From Actinomortierella ambigua (lineage: Eukaryota > Mortierellomycota > Mortierellomycetes > Mortierellales > Mortierellaceae), in the NCBI GenBank assembly GCA_016098155.1, contig JAAAJB010000667.1, positions 1 to 18,101 on the forward strand: a DNA stretch of 18,101 nucleotides, written 5' to 3'. This document shows positions 9,638 through 18,101 of the stretch, in pieces (within the stretch, counting starts at the first letter, position 1; the number at the start of each line of letters is the position of its first letter). A model generated the notes under the pieces. That model was not told the DNA's origin, ran no database searches, and worked only from the letters and a program-made list of their open reading frames with translations. The position numbers were made by a program, and so were the translations under genes.

Positions 9638-11434
9638 CTGTTGCAAGTAGAAGCGACGAAAGAATGGATGGTACCAACGTTAGAACCAACACAGAAAAAA
9701 AAAGAGAATGGCCATTGACAAGATCATCCAATCGTAACATACTCGCTCTGATCCGGCCAGATCGACAAAGTGGAATTTAGAATGCAGTTTCTTGAGCGGA
9801 CGCTCGGTGCTGCTCCGAGTAGCGACGGCGGTCTGATCACCGTCCTCTTGTTCTGGTTGTTCACACTCCTCCGCATGCTGCTGCCGCAGGGCCACGGAGA
9901 AGATGGCATGGGAGCGAGAAGAGGCCTGGTTCATGTCTGTCGAAGCCGTTGTACGACCATAAGATCCTCTTTGGAGCCAGCTATGTTGATCAATATAGGT
10001 GGAGAGATAGGCGCTTTAGCAGGATGAAGAATTTTTCTTTGCGTGGGGAACACGGTGTGAAAAAGAAAGACATTGCCTCGTGAAATGCTTACTCCATGAG
10101 TTCTTGAGGCGACTTGACTTCATGTTCCTTGACACCGTGCCATGAGATACCACCCAAACCATCTTCTCGCACTGTGATCTGTTCGCGCTTGTTCTTTGGT
10201 TCGGAGTTGAGCAGGTCAATTAACTCTTCGTTGTAAAGCTCAAGGAAGGAAACATAGATGCGAGCCTCGAATGTTGGGTCCTTGGCTGCCTGTTCGCTCA
10301 GAAGATCAAAAATGAGATTGGCGGACCGCGGGACAATGGCTGTGGAGAAAGACACAAACACAAATAGTTGTGGGGCAAGGGAGAAAAGGAGAAGGAGAGA
10401 GAGGCACGGGAGACATGCAGGGAAAGAGGAATGTTGTTCTGTTTAGTCAGATCTTGCATTGCTCTGTTTGGTTCGGTTGCACAAGCCAAGAACGGGAAGA
10501 AGACCACATTGAAATGGTGAAATGCCATTGGCTCATTACCTGGATCGGCGTCGTTCTTATACTGAAGACCTGTTCCCATGCTGTAGGTCTTGCCGCTTCC
10601 CGTTTGACTGTTTATGCATGGCAGGGAAGCGAGCAATAAGGTCAGCTGCCATCAACGGTGGTCATATCCGTGAGCGACAATGTGGTCACGAAAAAAAAGA
10701 ACCCTGAGATGCATGATGAGACATTACCCGTAAGCAAGAATCGTGACATTGAATCCGGCAACAAACTTTTCGACTAGCTCCTTGGCACATTGCTCAAATA
10801 CGTGCTGCTGATTTGACTCTTCATCGAAGACATAGTCGAATGTGAACGACTTGTCGGATCCGACAATACCGATTTGAGGTTCATTGGGGACATAAGCAAT
10901 ACATTCGGCGCAATTGTTGATCTGTTCTTGAAGTGTCAGAGGTCGAACTCGAAGTGCAACCCTGGAAGGTGTATGCGAAGGAGAGGGGTGGAGAGAGAGA
11001 GCGGACAACAAAAAAAAAACAGGGGTTAGTAGAGTGATTATGTGAATGGGGTCACACGGGCAAGCAAAGGAATGGGACAGAAAAAGGTAATCCGGATGCG
11101 GGATGCGATGTGGATGTGAGAAGGGGGTTAAGGGAGAGAAATAGATGGGAGAGGAGGATTGACTTTGATCAGCCAAAGTGAAACATTTTGGGGGAACGGC
11201 TCAGGTACAATCACCATCGGTTCCAGGTACAGAACAGGCACAGACGCGAAGCGAATGGGATTCTGGACAGAGCCAATAAAGAAATATCTGAGACGCGTCC
11301 GTTCGTCCAACGCTCATTCCAGCCTTGTTGATGGCTCAAGAAAAAAAAAGCATCAACATGCACGGATAGTTGGTGAGCATTGGTAACACGGCAATCTAAG
11401 GATGAGACAACACTTACTTGACGGCAGTGTTCAT
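3911..11434 (-). CDS. Kinesin-4 family motor protein (KIF4/KIF21-like), about 2176 residues
   Basis: This is a microtubule-dependent ATPase motor; kinesin-4 proteins typically control microtubule dynamics or act as chromokinesins. My model reads exons 11434-11418, 10961-10728, 10607-10540, 10339-10093, 9980-9743 and 9637-3911, all GT-AG and in frame. The N-terminal motor (about 1-366) begins [14 protein letters not shown]. It has P-loop GQTGSGKT (84-91), NQASSRSH switch I (206-213), DLAGSE switch II (262-267) and the family signature [17 protein letters not shown] (about 285-301). The loop before switch II carries an acidic, Gln/Glu-rich insert longer than in human KIF4A. Coiled coils follow at about 376-495 and 910-1091, then a helical conserved block at about 1174-1413. 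The stretch at about 506-905 and the tail from about 1415 to the end are low-complexity (Ser, Gly, His, Gln, Asn). I see no WD40 repeats (KIF21) or Cys-rich tail (KIF4). Basic patches near 536 and 1107-1125 could be nuclear signals. Confidence 0.93.
9638..9742 (-). other. Kinesin intron 5
   Basis: The intron is 105 bases and phase 0, with donor GTATGT and acceptor TTGCAACAG. It sits exactly after the DLAGSER motif, so the junction DLAGSER|LKRT matches the standard kinesin reading. Confidence 0.92.
9981..10092 (-). other. Kinesin intron 4
   Basis: The intron is 112 bases and phase 2, with donor GTAAGC and acceptor CAACATAG. The join reads ..[19 protein letters not shown].., the expected stretch before switch I. 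Retention gives GAG TAA, an immediate stop. Confidence 0.88.
10340..10539 (-). other. Kinesin intron 3
   Basis: The intron is 200 bases and phase 1, with donor GTAATG and acceptor CTCCACAG. It joins ..KNDADP to [14 protein letters not shown], the normal order of motor motifs after the P-loop. Confidence 0.88.
10608..10727 (-). other. Kinesin intron 2, inside the P-loop
   Basis: The intron is 120 bases and phase 2, with donor GTAATG and acceptor TAAACAG. It interrupts the first glycine codon of the P-loop (GG|T CAA ACG GGA), so splicing is needed to build the ATP-binding motif. Retention gives GGG TAA, an immediate stop. Confidence 0.92.
10962..11417 (-). other. Kinesin intron 1 (456 bases), after a 17-base first coding exon
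   Basis: The donor is GTAAGT and the acceptor CACCTTCCAG after a long CT-rich stretch. The first coding exon carries only ATG AAC ACT GCC GTC AA; joining it to the next exon gives [14 protein letters not shown], an ideal kinesin N-terminus. Retention gives MNTAVK then UAA. This is the longest intron in the window, consistent with the common pattern of long first introns that may carry regulatory sites, which I cannot show here. Confidence 0.85.
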
Positions 11435-11840
11435 ATTTGTGGTGGGAGGTCGAATGAGCAATCGTCGACCTAGCTACTCGGGCTGTGAGATGAGAGGAGC
11501 AAGACAGACGCGAGAAAGAGTACAACGAACCGATCGGTTGAGATGAATGCAGTAGAGTTCCAAAGGCGACCGCGTCGACCTGCAAGGGCAAATCTAATAA
11601 TGTCAAAGAAAACGTATTTCGAGTCAAGAGAAAACAACATGCACTAGGTTAGTTGGGATTATATTTTTTTTTCCTTTGCTTGTTCGCTCGGTAGCGGTGA
11701 GGAGTTGGTGTGCAGTAGTAAGAATGACGAGTGGAGGACGTGGCGAAGATGAAAAGAGCACAGGACGAGGGAGCGACAACACCATCAAGGGTCCTCAGGC
11801 CTGGCTAGAAAGAGAAAGGTAGCCTTTGCTTTACATGACC
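11435..11840 (-). promoter_or_regulatory. Probable 5' leader and proximal promoter of the kinesin gene
   Basis: Read on the minus strand, the bases before the ATG are CCCACCACAAAT, giving an A at -3. The stretch further upstream is mixed, with TTTGACATTATTAG followed by ATTTGCCCTTGCAG near 11580-11610, which could be an acceptor of an intron in the leader. No coding frame here resembles a known protein. The transcription start is not resolvable from the sequence. Confidence 0.4.
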
Positions 11841-12970
11841 CAAGGAGGTCGAGTCCATGGATTGATAGCGGGGGGCAGCTTAAAGATTAAGAAAGGAGAG
11901 AAGGAAAAAAGGGCGGGCGGGGGGAGGAGGACAAGGGTAAAAGGGGATAGCGACTTGAATAGATCGCCGCACGCAGGCGAAATGTTGGGATGGGAGAGAG
12001 GCTGGAATGGATTCATACAAGAATTGATGGCGCAAGTTGGAATGTGTGAGGTATTGGTCGTTGCCTCTTGTGCGCCCAAGGTTGCGTGAGTGGTGCTTTT
12101 GAACCAGAGGAACGGGTGCTGAATGGACTCGGCTCAATGTGTGCTGTTTTTTTTTCTTGGGGGGATAGAAGGAAGAGAGCAGCAAGGAGTGTGGGCAAAA
12201 GAAACAAGAGAACGGGAACACAAAGGAAGCGAGGGGAGGATCTTTTTGTCAGGTTTGTGTAGCGTGGCAGAGAAGAAAAGAGGGGAGAGGAGAGACTTGT
12301 TTTATACGAGTGGAATCTCTTTCATTCGAGTCTGGCCACATTGGGCGTGTGGGACGAACGCGTGCGGAGTGTCCTCCAAGGCGTGGAGTGGAGTTGGAAG
12401 GGGAGGGAGGAGGAGGAAAGAGAGGCAAGGGAGAAAGTGAGACGGTGTTTGGGTTGGTTGTATGTGTGTATGTGTGTATGTGGGGGGGGGGGAGAAAAAA
12501 GGGGGTGGGGTGGGGTGGGTGAGGAGGAAGAGAATGGCAATGCTTGCAGGCAGGGCTTGCAGGAATGGGGTAGAGTGGGGTTTGGTACCTGGGAGGAATG
12601 ATTTGAATGAACACACAAAACAAAGTGGAACACACTAGGAAAGGACAGACCAAGACCAGACAGACGGTTGCTAAGGGAAAAGGGGAGGAAGGGAGGGAGG
12701 TTGGGAGGGAGTTCTGTAGCTCGGCAAACAATCTGCGAGTGACGTGAGGTGGTTGGGCAGATAGAAGGGAAAAGGAGACGGGCGTTGCAATGGATCCAAT
12801 GGGGGGGGGGGCGAGAGTGAAAATGAATGAGAGAGTGAATGTGACCCCAAGCAATGGATGAGAGGACGAGGAGGAGGAAGTAGGAAGAAGAGGAAGAAGA
12901 AAAGAGCGGAAGTAGTATGGGCGAGTGAGTGAATGAATGAGGTGTGTAAGATCACTTTCAAGCGGGGACT
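11840..12970. promoter_or_regulatory. Long polypurine (+) / polypyrimidine (-) upstream block
   Basis: About 1.1 kb in which the plus strand is mostly G and A, broken by short mixed stretches, so the minus strand (the kinesin sense strand) is strongly CT-rich. Fungal promoters often contain CT-rich blocks near transcription starts, so this fits an extended promoter or leader of the kinesin. It contains G runs of 11 bases (12482-12492 and 12801-12811) and a quadruplex motif (12501-12519). The long minus-strand frame across it encodes only Pro/Ser/Leu/Phe low complexity and is not taken as a gene. Confidence 0.45.
12501..12519 (+). repeat. G-quadruplex-forming motif with one-base loops
   Basis: The sequence GGGGGTGGGGTGGGGTGGG has four G runs separated by single T residues, the pattern known to give very stable parallel quadruplexes. 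An 11-G run lies 9 bases upstream. It is on the plus strand, the template strand for the minus-strand kinesin gene, about 1.07 kb before its ATG. Confidence 0.8.
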
Positions 12971-12984
12971 GGGAGGAGTCGCGG

Positions 12985-12992
12985 TTATATAG
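12985..12992 (-). promoter_or_regulatory. TATA-like element (CTATATAA) facing the kinesin gene
   Basis: Read on the minus strand the site is CTATATAA, directly followed by a CT-rich stretch. It lies about 1.55 kb upstream of the kinesin ATG, so if it works for that gene the leader would be long or spliced. A single TATA match in 18 kb is weak evidence. Confidence 0.25.
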
Positions 12993-13401
12993 GGTTTTCC
13001 ATGGTGGTGCTGCCCATGTTTGGTCGTTCTTTCTTTTTTGAACGCGATTGAATAGAAAAAAACAAGAGTACAATAGCCACGATGGCATACATCTAGTTTT
13101 CTTTCTATCCCTTCTTCCCTTATTTTATAGATTGACTTTTACACACCCTCCACAACGGAACACCCTGTACCCAACAAATCCACACCCATGTTCACTCTAA
13201 CACGACAGCAGCCACAGCCATCAAACTCCAGCAGAACAACCAAAGTGGCTGCCAGACAAAGCGGGCCGGACAAAAAGACTACCGAATATCCACATCCACG
13301 GTTCCCCCTGATGGGCCGTCCTTTTGATTTCATTCATCCATTCATACCCCAACCCCAACCCCACCCTACCCCCTTCACTCTTTCGCTCTCTTTTCTTTTT
13401 C

Positions 13402-13489
13402 CTCTCTCTCTCTCTCTCTCCCTTTTTTCCTCCTTTTTTAGAGGGATCTGTGGAGAAGGAGGGAAGTGCAGAGAGAGAGAGAGAGAGAG
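13402..13489. repeat. Inverted pair of CT and GA microsatellites
   Basis: A (CT) tract at 13402-13420 and a (GA) tract at 13470-13489 are reverse complements of each other across a loop of about 49 bases. The flanks extend the complementarity imperfectly (CTTTTCTTTTT on the left, GAGAGAGAAAAAG on the right). The pair could extrude as a hairpin, and each tract alone is a mirror repeat of the kind known to form triplex H-DNA. Confidence 0.75.
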
Positions 13490-13800
13490 CGAGAGAGAAA
13501 AAGACGACCATGGATCATCACAGCCTACTTGTCTGTTTATATGTCTGCACCCCCGTCTTTCTCTCTTCCTTCTCCTCCCCACAAGAGGTAAAAGGAGGGC
13601 ACCCACACCCAACATCAACAACACGCAACACGGCGACATTAGGACAAGGTGACGCTGGGCAGTGGCATGCATGGTGGGGATGTTGTGTATCCTTTATTGT
13701 GGGGGAGGAAGACAAAAGAAGGATGAGAACGAAAAAGGTCAAAAAAAAAAGGAGGAAGAAGAGACAGGACCGGTGTGGAGAATGGATTCAAAGGTGTGAA

Positions 13801-13834
13801 CAGGCAGGACAGGACAGAACAGGATAGAACAGGG
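13801..13834 (+). repeat. Degenerate 10-bp tandem repeat, cluster A
   Basis: Successive 10-base units read CAGGCAGGAC, AGGACAGAAC, AGGATAGAAC, then AGGG. The units share a GGACAG-type core and keep an exact 10-base period. Confidence 0.6.
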
Positions 13835-14070
13835 ACCCCAATCCTGGCCACGAACACAAAGAAATCCCCCACTCCCTCCAATGGGGCAAAATAGAGTGTT
13901 GCGTGGTACACAATAACAACAACAAACATCTAACTATACCTAAACATACCTCTCCACTACCATGGCATGACCTTCCGAGAGACAGAGAGTCAGAGAGCCA
14001 AGGGGGCAGTGGAATAATGGGGTAGCAACAAGGGAGACAGGAAGGCTAACAACACACTTGCCAGACTGTT

Positions 14071-14100
14071 GGACAGGACTGGATTGGACTGGATTGGACT
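14071..14100 (+). repeat. 10-bp tandem repeat, cluster B
   Basis: Three adjacent 10-base units: GGACAGGACT, GGATTGGACT, GGATTGGACT. The last two are identical and the first is related to the units of cluster A at 13801. Confidence 0.75.
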
Positions 14101-14615
14101 GAACAAACAAATCACCATGGGTTGCCATGCTCATACTTTGCTCATTTCCCTCCCAACTCAAAAAGGTAAGCTATGCTGCCGCTGCTGCTGCTGCTGTGAT
14201 GCGAGAACAGTGTATGGCAGTGGAGGATGTGGGATTGGAGAGAGGGGGGGGGAGGAGGGGTTTTATTCCGCTTTTCAATTGAATCTTAGTACACAATAAA
14301 GAGAAAGATGTAAAAAACGAGGGTGTGCATCGTGCATGCGCTTTCTCCACAATTTGGAGAAGGAGAGAGAGGGAGCAAGAGGGAAAAGGAGAATGACAGA
14401 CATAAAGTAAGAGGCACAGGCAGGGGAACCCGATGGGGGGGCGGACCCATGATTGCTTAGACGGAGCTTTGCAGAATAAGCTACATGGGAGGTTGCTCTG
14501 GCACCATATCTCGCGTTCAGGTGAACTGATCAAAATCAGCGATGGGAGATGATTGATGGAGGAGACAGAGTGAGTGGAAGATCATCACACGTTCTTGTCC
14601 CTTCTTCCTTTTTCC

Positions 14616-14618
<3 letters not shown>

Positions 14619-14653
<35 letters not shown>
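14619..14653. repeat. (CT)17 microsatellite
   Basis: A pure CT run of 35 bases on the plus strand, followed by interrupted CTCT/CATT/CAGT stretches up to about 14740. On the minus strand it is (GA)n. Confidence 0.95.
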
Positions 14654-14657
<4 letters not shown>

Positions 14658-14810
14658 ATTCTTCTTTCTCTCATTCTCTCCTCAGCCTCTCTCAGTCTCT
14701 CAGTCTCTCTCATTCTCCCACTCCCTCTTCTTTCCCTTGATTTGACCATTTGCGCGCTTCTCTGCTGCCCATGGCGCAATAAAGGAAGGGTCGTTCGTTG
14801 CTCCCGTTAC

Positions 14811-14840
14811 TGTCCAGTCATGTCCTGTCACGTCCTGTCC
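14811..14840 (-). repeat. 10-bp tandem repeat, cluster C, inverted relative to A and B
   Basis: Units TGTCCAGTCA, TGTCCTGTCA and CGTCCTGTCC keep a 10-base period. Their reverse complement contains GGACAGGAC, the core seen in clusters A and B, so this copy is in the opposite orientation. Confidence 0.65.
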
Positions 14841-15683
14841 TACTTTGTTCACTCATCAATCAACAGAGAAGGGTACCTGACTTTGTTTTGACCTTGCCTC
14901 TTTTTGGCTGCTTGGACCTCCTTCCCTGTCTCCTCTTTCACCCCTCTTCCACCTTCCGCCTCTTCCCCCCCCCCCGCCCAAGTAGACCTTGCAGGTTTTT
15001 TTTTCTCACACGGGGCACACACCACCATTTTTTCGTGTAAATAAAGATGAGGAGAGAAAGAGAAGGTAAGTCTGCGTGCGTGTGGTCGAGTGCAAGACCT
15101 GAACACAAAGGAGAGGGAGGGCAGAAAGAGAGAAAGAGAGAGGAGGACGAGAACAGCCATTTTAGTTCTCAACAGAGTAGATCAACGTTCAGCTCGTACC
15201 GTGATGCACTATGAAAGAATTCAAGCAGCTGTTTGGGGGAATACCCCGCTTTGCCCAGCCGACCTCGGATCTCGTCATTCTACCATCTTGCTTTCGTGGA
15301 AAAGGGGGGGGGGGAAGCAGAGGATGGAAGCGAGGACGTCACTCTATGGAAGCATGGCTTACTCATACACGTACACAGTTAGTATCGTGTAGGCCATCCA
15401 TTTCTGTGTTCCCACACACAACAGTAGCTTGTCCACCAAACTTACACGTTGACTCCGATTCAAAAATAACACACAGAAAAGGAGAACAGACATCGTGTGC
15501 GACATCCCTCGCTCCTTTCTTTCTTCTTTTTCATTCTGTTCTAGCTACTATTTAGGAACATTGGAACACTGCACGCCATGACGCGCCCCATCCTGGAAAT
15601 CGAGAGTGATGATAGATGGGTGACAAATAGTTTTCTCGCCCCTCGCATCCCTCCAACCCCAACGGTTTGTCGGTTGTGAGAAA

Positions 15684-15687
<4 letters not shown>

Positions 15688-15742
<55 letters not shown>
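15688..15742. repeat. (GA)27 microsatellite
   Basis: A pure GA run of 55 bases on the plus strand, one of the two longest uninterrupted microsatellites in the window. Flanking bases are GA-rich but interrupted (GTGAGAAAGAGG on the left, CAGAGGAAATAGAG on the right). Confidence 0.97.
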
Positions 15743-15743
<1 letters not shown>

Positions 15744-17122
15744 AGAGGAAATAGAGAATGAGTGAAAAACTTGGCCGTTACTACTCCATCCCTTTGTATT
15801 GGGATATACTGGAATGAGCTGACTTTCCACTGAACCCCTCCTCTTCTCCCCTTTATTGTAGAAAGCAACAACAATCAAGGGGAGAAGGCGAGAATATTCC
15901 GCTCTGTGTACAGGTCCTTGACCCAGGGGAGAGGAGAGGAGGTAGACAGAGATAGGGCACATAGACCACAAGAAAGGAACACAACATACACACCAAGTGA
16001 AAGTGAGAGCGAAACACGAACGTCGTACGGGTTCATGCAAAAAAATGGATTTCCGCTTCAGTCCCCACGGTGCGCCATGGCCCGAGTCCATTGTCTGGGT
16101 GCTATTCATGGACTCTGTTGCTCTGCCCCCCTCCCCCTTCCTCATGTAAACCCCTACCAAATCTTCATTTGCTGAAATGAACAAACAAGCTAGAGGCTTG
16201 ACGCAGGTGTCCATATAGGAGGAGGAACAAATGATTCAATGGTCCGGCTCACTCTTTGCTGACTTTGGACTGAAAGGTGTGGTGGGTAGGTGTCACCCAC
16301 GCCAAGGGAAGGAGGGGGGGGGGCGACGGCGGCGTATCTAGAGGTGGATCGGTACTTCTTGCCCAAACGCGTTGCGTCGTGACATGGGTTGATGGATCAA
16401 TATACATACACCTCCAACCTTGCCAAAGACACTCATCTCAGAGACAAGACAAAGGGAAAGACGTAAACAAACACCCCATCTGTCTCGCTCTCTCTCACAC
16501 ACTTTCTCTCTCTCACTCCATATGCCTGTCGGTTTGCTGCGATGAAGCATGTAATCCAACTTTGAACGCCTACCATGCAGCCGTTGCTCTCCTTTTTTCA
16601 TGGTTTTCTCTCTGGGGCACATTTGGACGCGGTACTGTACATACACTCTATTCACTCTATCCCCAGCAGGCTCCATGACGAACACGAACAGTATGAACAC
16701 ACGAACAATGAACGAACGGATTTACTCCCAGAAGAAGGCTAGCGCTCTTCGATTAGTGTGTGTTGCACACCACCGGTCCAGTACATTGTTTCTCCCTTTT
16801 GCATGAACTGAAGAACAATTATCCCTTGTACGCCTCAAGTTTATTTTATCACTGATCGCACCATCCGCACTGTCCAAGTGCATTGATCGCTGGCAGAGAT
16901 TGTGATATTATTGTGTGCCAACGGCACTCAACCCCCCTTCCCCTGTTCTGTGGAAAAGCATCAACCTCCAAATCGACGATGGCGGAGTCCGCCCTTTTGC
17001 TATCTTGTGCATGGGACAGGACGCAGCATGCATCCGATTTTCATCCAAGTCCAGACCAGGCTTTTCAGCCCCCTTCCTTCCACCCACTCTCCGCAGACAC
17101 GAACAATCCCTGTTTCTCTCTT

Positions 17123-17127
<5 letters not shown>

Positions 17128-17155
<28 letters not shown>
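17128..17155. repeat. (CT)14 microsatellite
   Basis: A pure CT run of 28 bases on the plus strand, preceded by an interrupted CT-rich stretch from about 17112. No gene sits within a kilobase on either side. Confidence 0.95.
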
Positions 17156-17158
<3 letters not shown>

Positions 17159-18046
17159 CATACACCGTAGTCTTCCTACTAGTGCTATTTCTAAGGCATG
17201 TCTCTCTATCTCGTCCTGGCGTTGAAGCTCCTTAGTCCCATGATTCACCTGTGTATCCTTCCTCCCCCCTCCACCCCAGCTTTGGATTCACATTTAAAAA
17301 CTTGGTCTACCACGTTGTACATTCCCTAATGGATGCATGTCTTGTACATGCCGGCTAGTGGAACCAATAGCTTGAATCTACAGCGAAAAAAGGCACCAAC
17401 TGGCGACCCATGCTAACATTCCTCGCCTCTCACCTGCCCCTCTCTTTTTTCCTTCCCTTTTCTTTCTTCCTTCTTTCATGTTCCCCTGGGAGAATGGTAT
17501 TTTAGAAAAGAAAATCCTGCATACTGAACCATTATCGAAAGCCCTTTTTCTTCTCACCAAGAGCATGTGCCCCTCGCCCAACAAGAACAATATGTTATGT
17601 ATGTGTGCGTGTGCCTGTGTGTACATACGTTTTTTTATGTGTGCAATATTGAATGGGCGAGACGTGTGGTATGTGTGCAGGTTTTTGCATAGTCAATGTT
17701 CGCGTCATTTTTTTTCATGGAGGCCCCCTAGTTTTTCTCTTCTCTTTTCCCTTTGGGTTGTACATCCCCAAAAACGAACTTCCGTCCTCCTCCCCTTCTG
17801 TACACACCCCTGTGGAAAAGGGATCATTCCAACTACTACACACACAGACACATACCCCTAATCGTTTCCCCCTTTCTTTCTTTTTCTTTTCTCACCCTTT
17901 CTCCACAAAAGACCAACCGTAGTACCCTTTTTTTGGGCGTCCTGTACCCTGTCATTCCTATCCCCTTACTATGCTTGAAAATTGTACGTGTGTGCAAGGA
18001 TTTAAGGGAGTGGTATCGAAAGGGGGAGGAGAGGGAGAAGAGGAGC

Positions 18047-18048
<2 letters not shown>

Positions 18049-18101
<53 letters not shown>
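18049..18101. repeat. (GA)26 microsatellite running off the window end
   Basis: An uninterrupted GA run of 53 bases that is still continuing at the last base, preceded by purine-rich DNA from 18006. Ending inside a microsatellite is typical of an assembly break, so the true tract length is unknown. Confidence 0.95.

Larger units (their letters stand above)
13090..18101. other. Five-kilobase gene-free stretch dominated by simple repeats
   Basis: I found no frame that resembles a known protein, no tRNA-like B box and no rRNA. Open frames here translate as Leu/Ser/Phe or Arg/Glu runs from CT/GA tracts. The stretch carries four long pure or nearly pure CT/GA tracts, an inverted CT/GA pair, homopolymers (G at 14244-14252, 15304-15314, 16314-16323; C at 14965-14975) and three clusters of a 10-bp-period repeat. 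AATAAA on the plus strand occurs near 14295, 14779 and 15041 without an identifiable gene before it. A non-coding RNA or the far promoter of a gene beyond the right edge cannot be excluded. Confidence 0.55.

Noticed and set aside
12249..13088. 279-codon open frame on the minus strand
   Set aside because: Its product is Pro/Ser/Leu/Phe low complexity generated by the CT-rich block, with no recognisable motif.
15090..15392. 100-codon plus-strand frame near an Arg/Glu-rich start
   Set aside because: The start is a product of the GA-rich tract and the remainder shows no domain, introns or codon bias.
15552..16214. 220-codon open frame on the minus strand
   Set aside because: It runs straight through the (GA)27 tract as a Ser-Leu repeat and shows no family feature on either side.
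1..18101. tRNA, rRNA, CRISPR, transposase or viral genes
   Set aside because: I saw no tRNA-like B box, no spaced direct repeats of CRISPR type and no integrase, transposase or polymerase motifs. This was a visual scan, so a covariance-model tRNA search would be needed for certainty.

Overview
This window is eukaryotic nuclear DNA, most likely from a filamentous early-diverging fungus of the Mortierella/Mucoromycota type. The reasons are spliceosomal introns of about 100-460 bp with GTAAGT-like donors, a kinesin-4 motor gene, a fungal-type sugar-lactone oxidase, and intergenic DNA full of CT/GA tracts. The lineage is inferred from family resemblance only. No bacterial, viral, CRISPR or transposase gene was seen. 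The last 53 bases are an uninterrupted (GA)n that runs off the edge, so the window may end at an assembly break.

Layout. Positions 1-1482 hold no gene I can name, only short fragments with gene-like codon use. Positions 1483-3558 (+) hold a five-exon, four-intron gene for a 519-residue FAD-linked D-arabinono-1,4-lactone oxidase / L-gulonolactone oxidase family protein. Its start codon appears to be assembled by splicing (AT|G), and its N-terminus looks like a signal peptide. Positions 3559-3910 are a short gap between convergent 3' ends. Positions 3911-11434 (-) hold a six-exon, five-intron kinesin-4 family gene for about 2176 residues. Its motor is encoded mostly in small exons, and a 5.7 kb intronless last exon encodes coiled coils and a very long disordered tail. 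Positions 11435-13000 are the pyrimidine-rich (on the minus strand) upstream and leader region of the kinesin gene, with a strong G-quadruplex motif and a TATA-like site. Positions 13000-18101 look gene-free: CT and GA microsatellites in alternating orientation, G and C homopolymers, and small clusters of a 10-bp-period repeat.

The two genes converge and share no obvious pathway. The oxidase belongs to the family that makes erythroascorbate or ascorbate-like antioxidants, although a signal peptide would place this copy in the secretory route. The kinesin-4 would act on microtubules, in organisation or transport.

I found no convincing new biological system. The most interesting observations are the splice-created start codon, which leaves an AUG-UAA start-stop element if the intron is retained, the rule that every phase-2 intron here gives an immediate in-frame UAA when unspliced, and the structured, repeat-dense upstream DNA.
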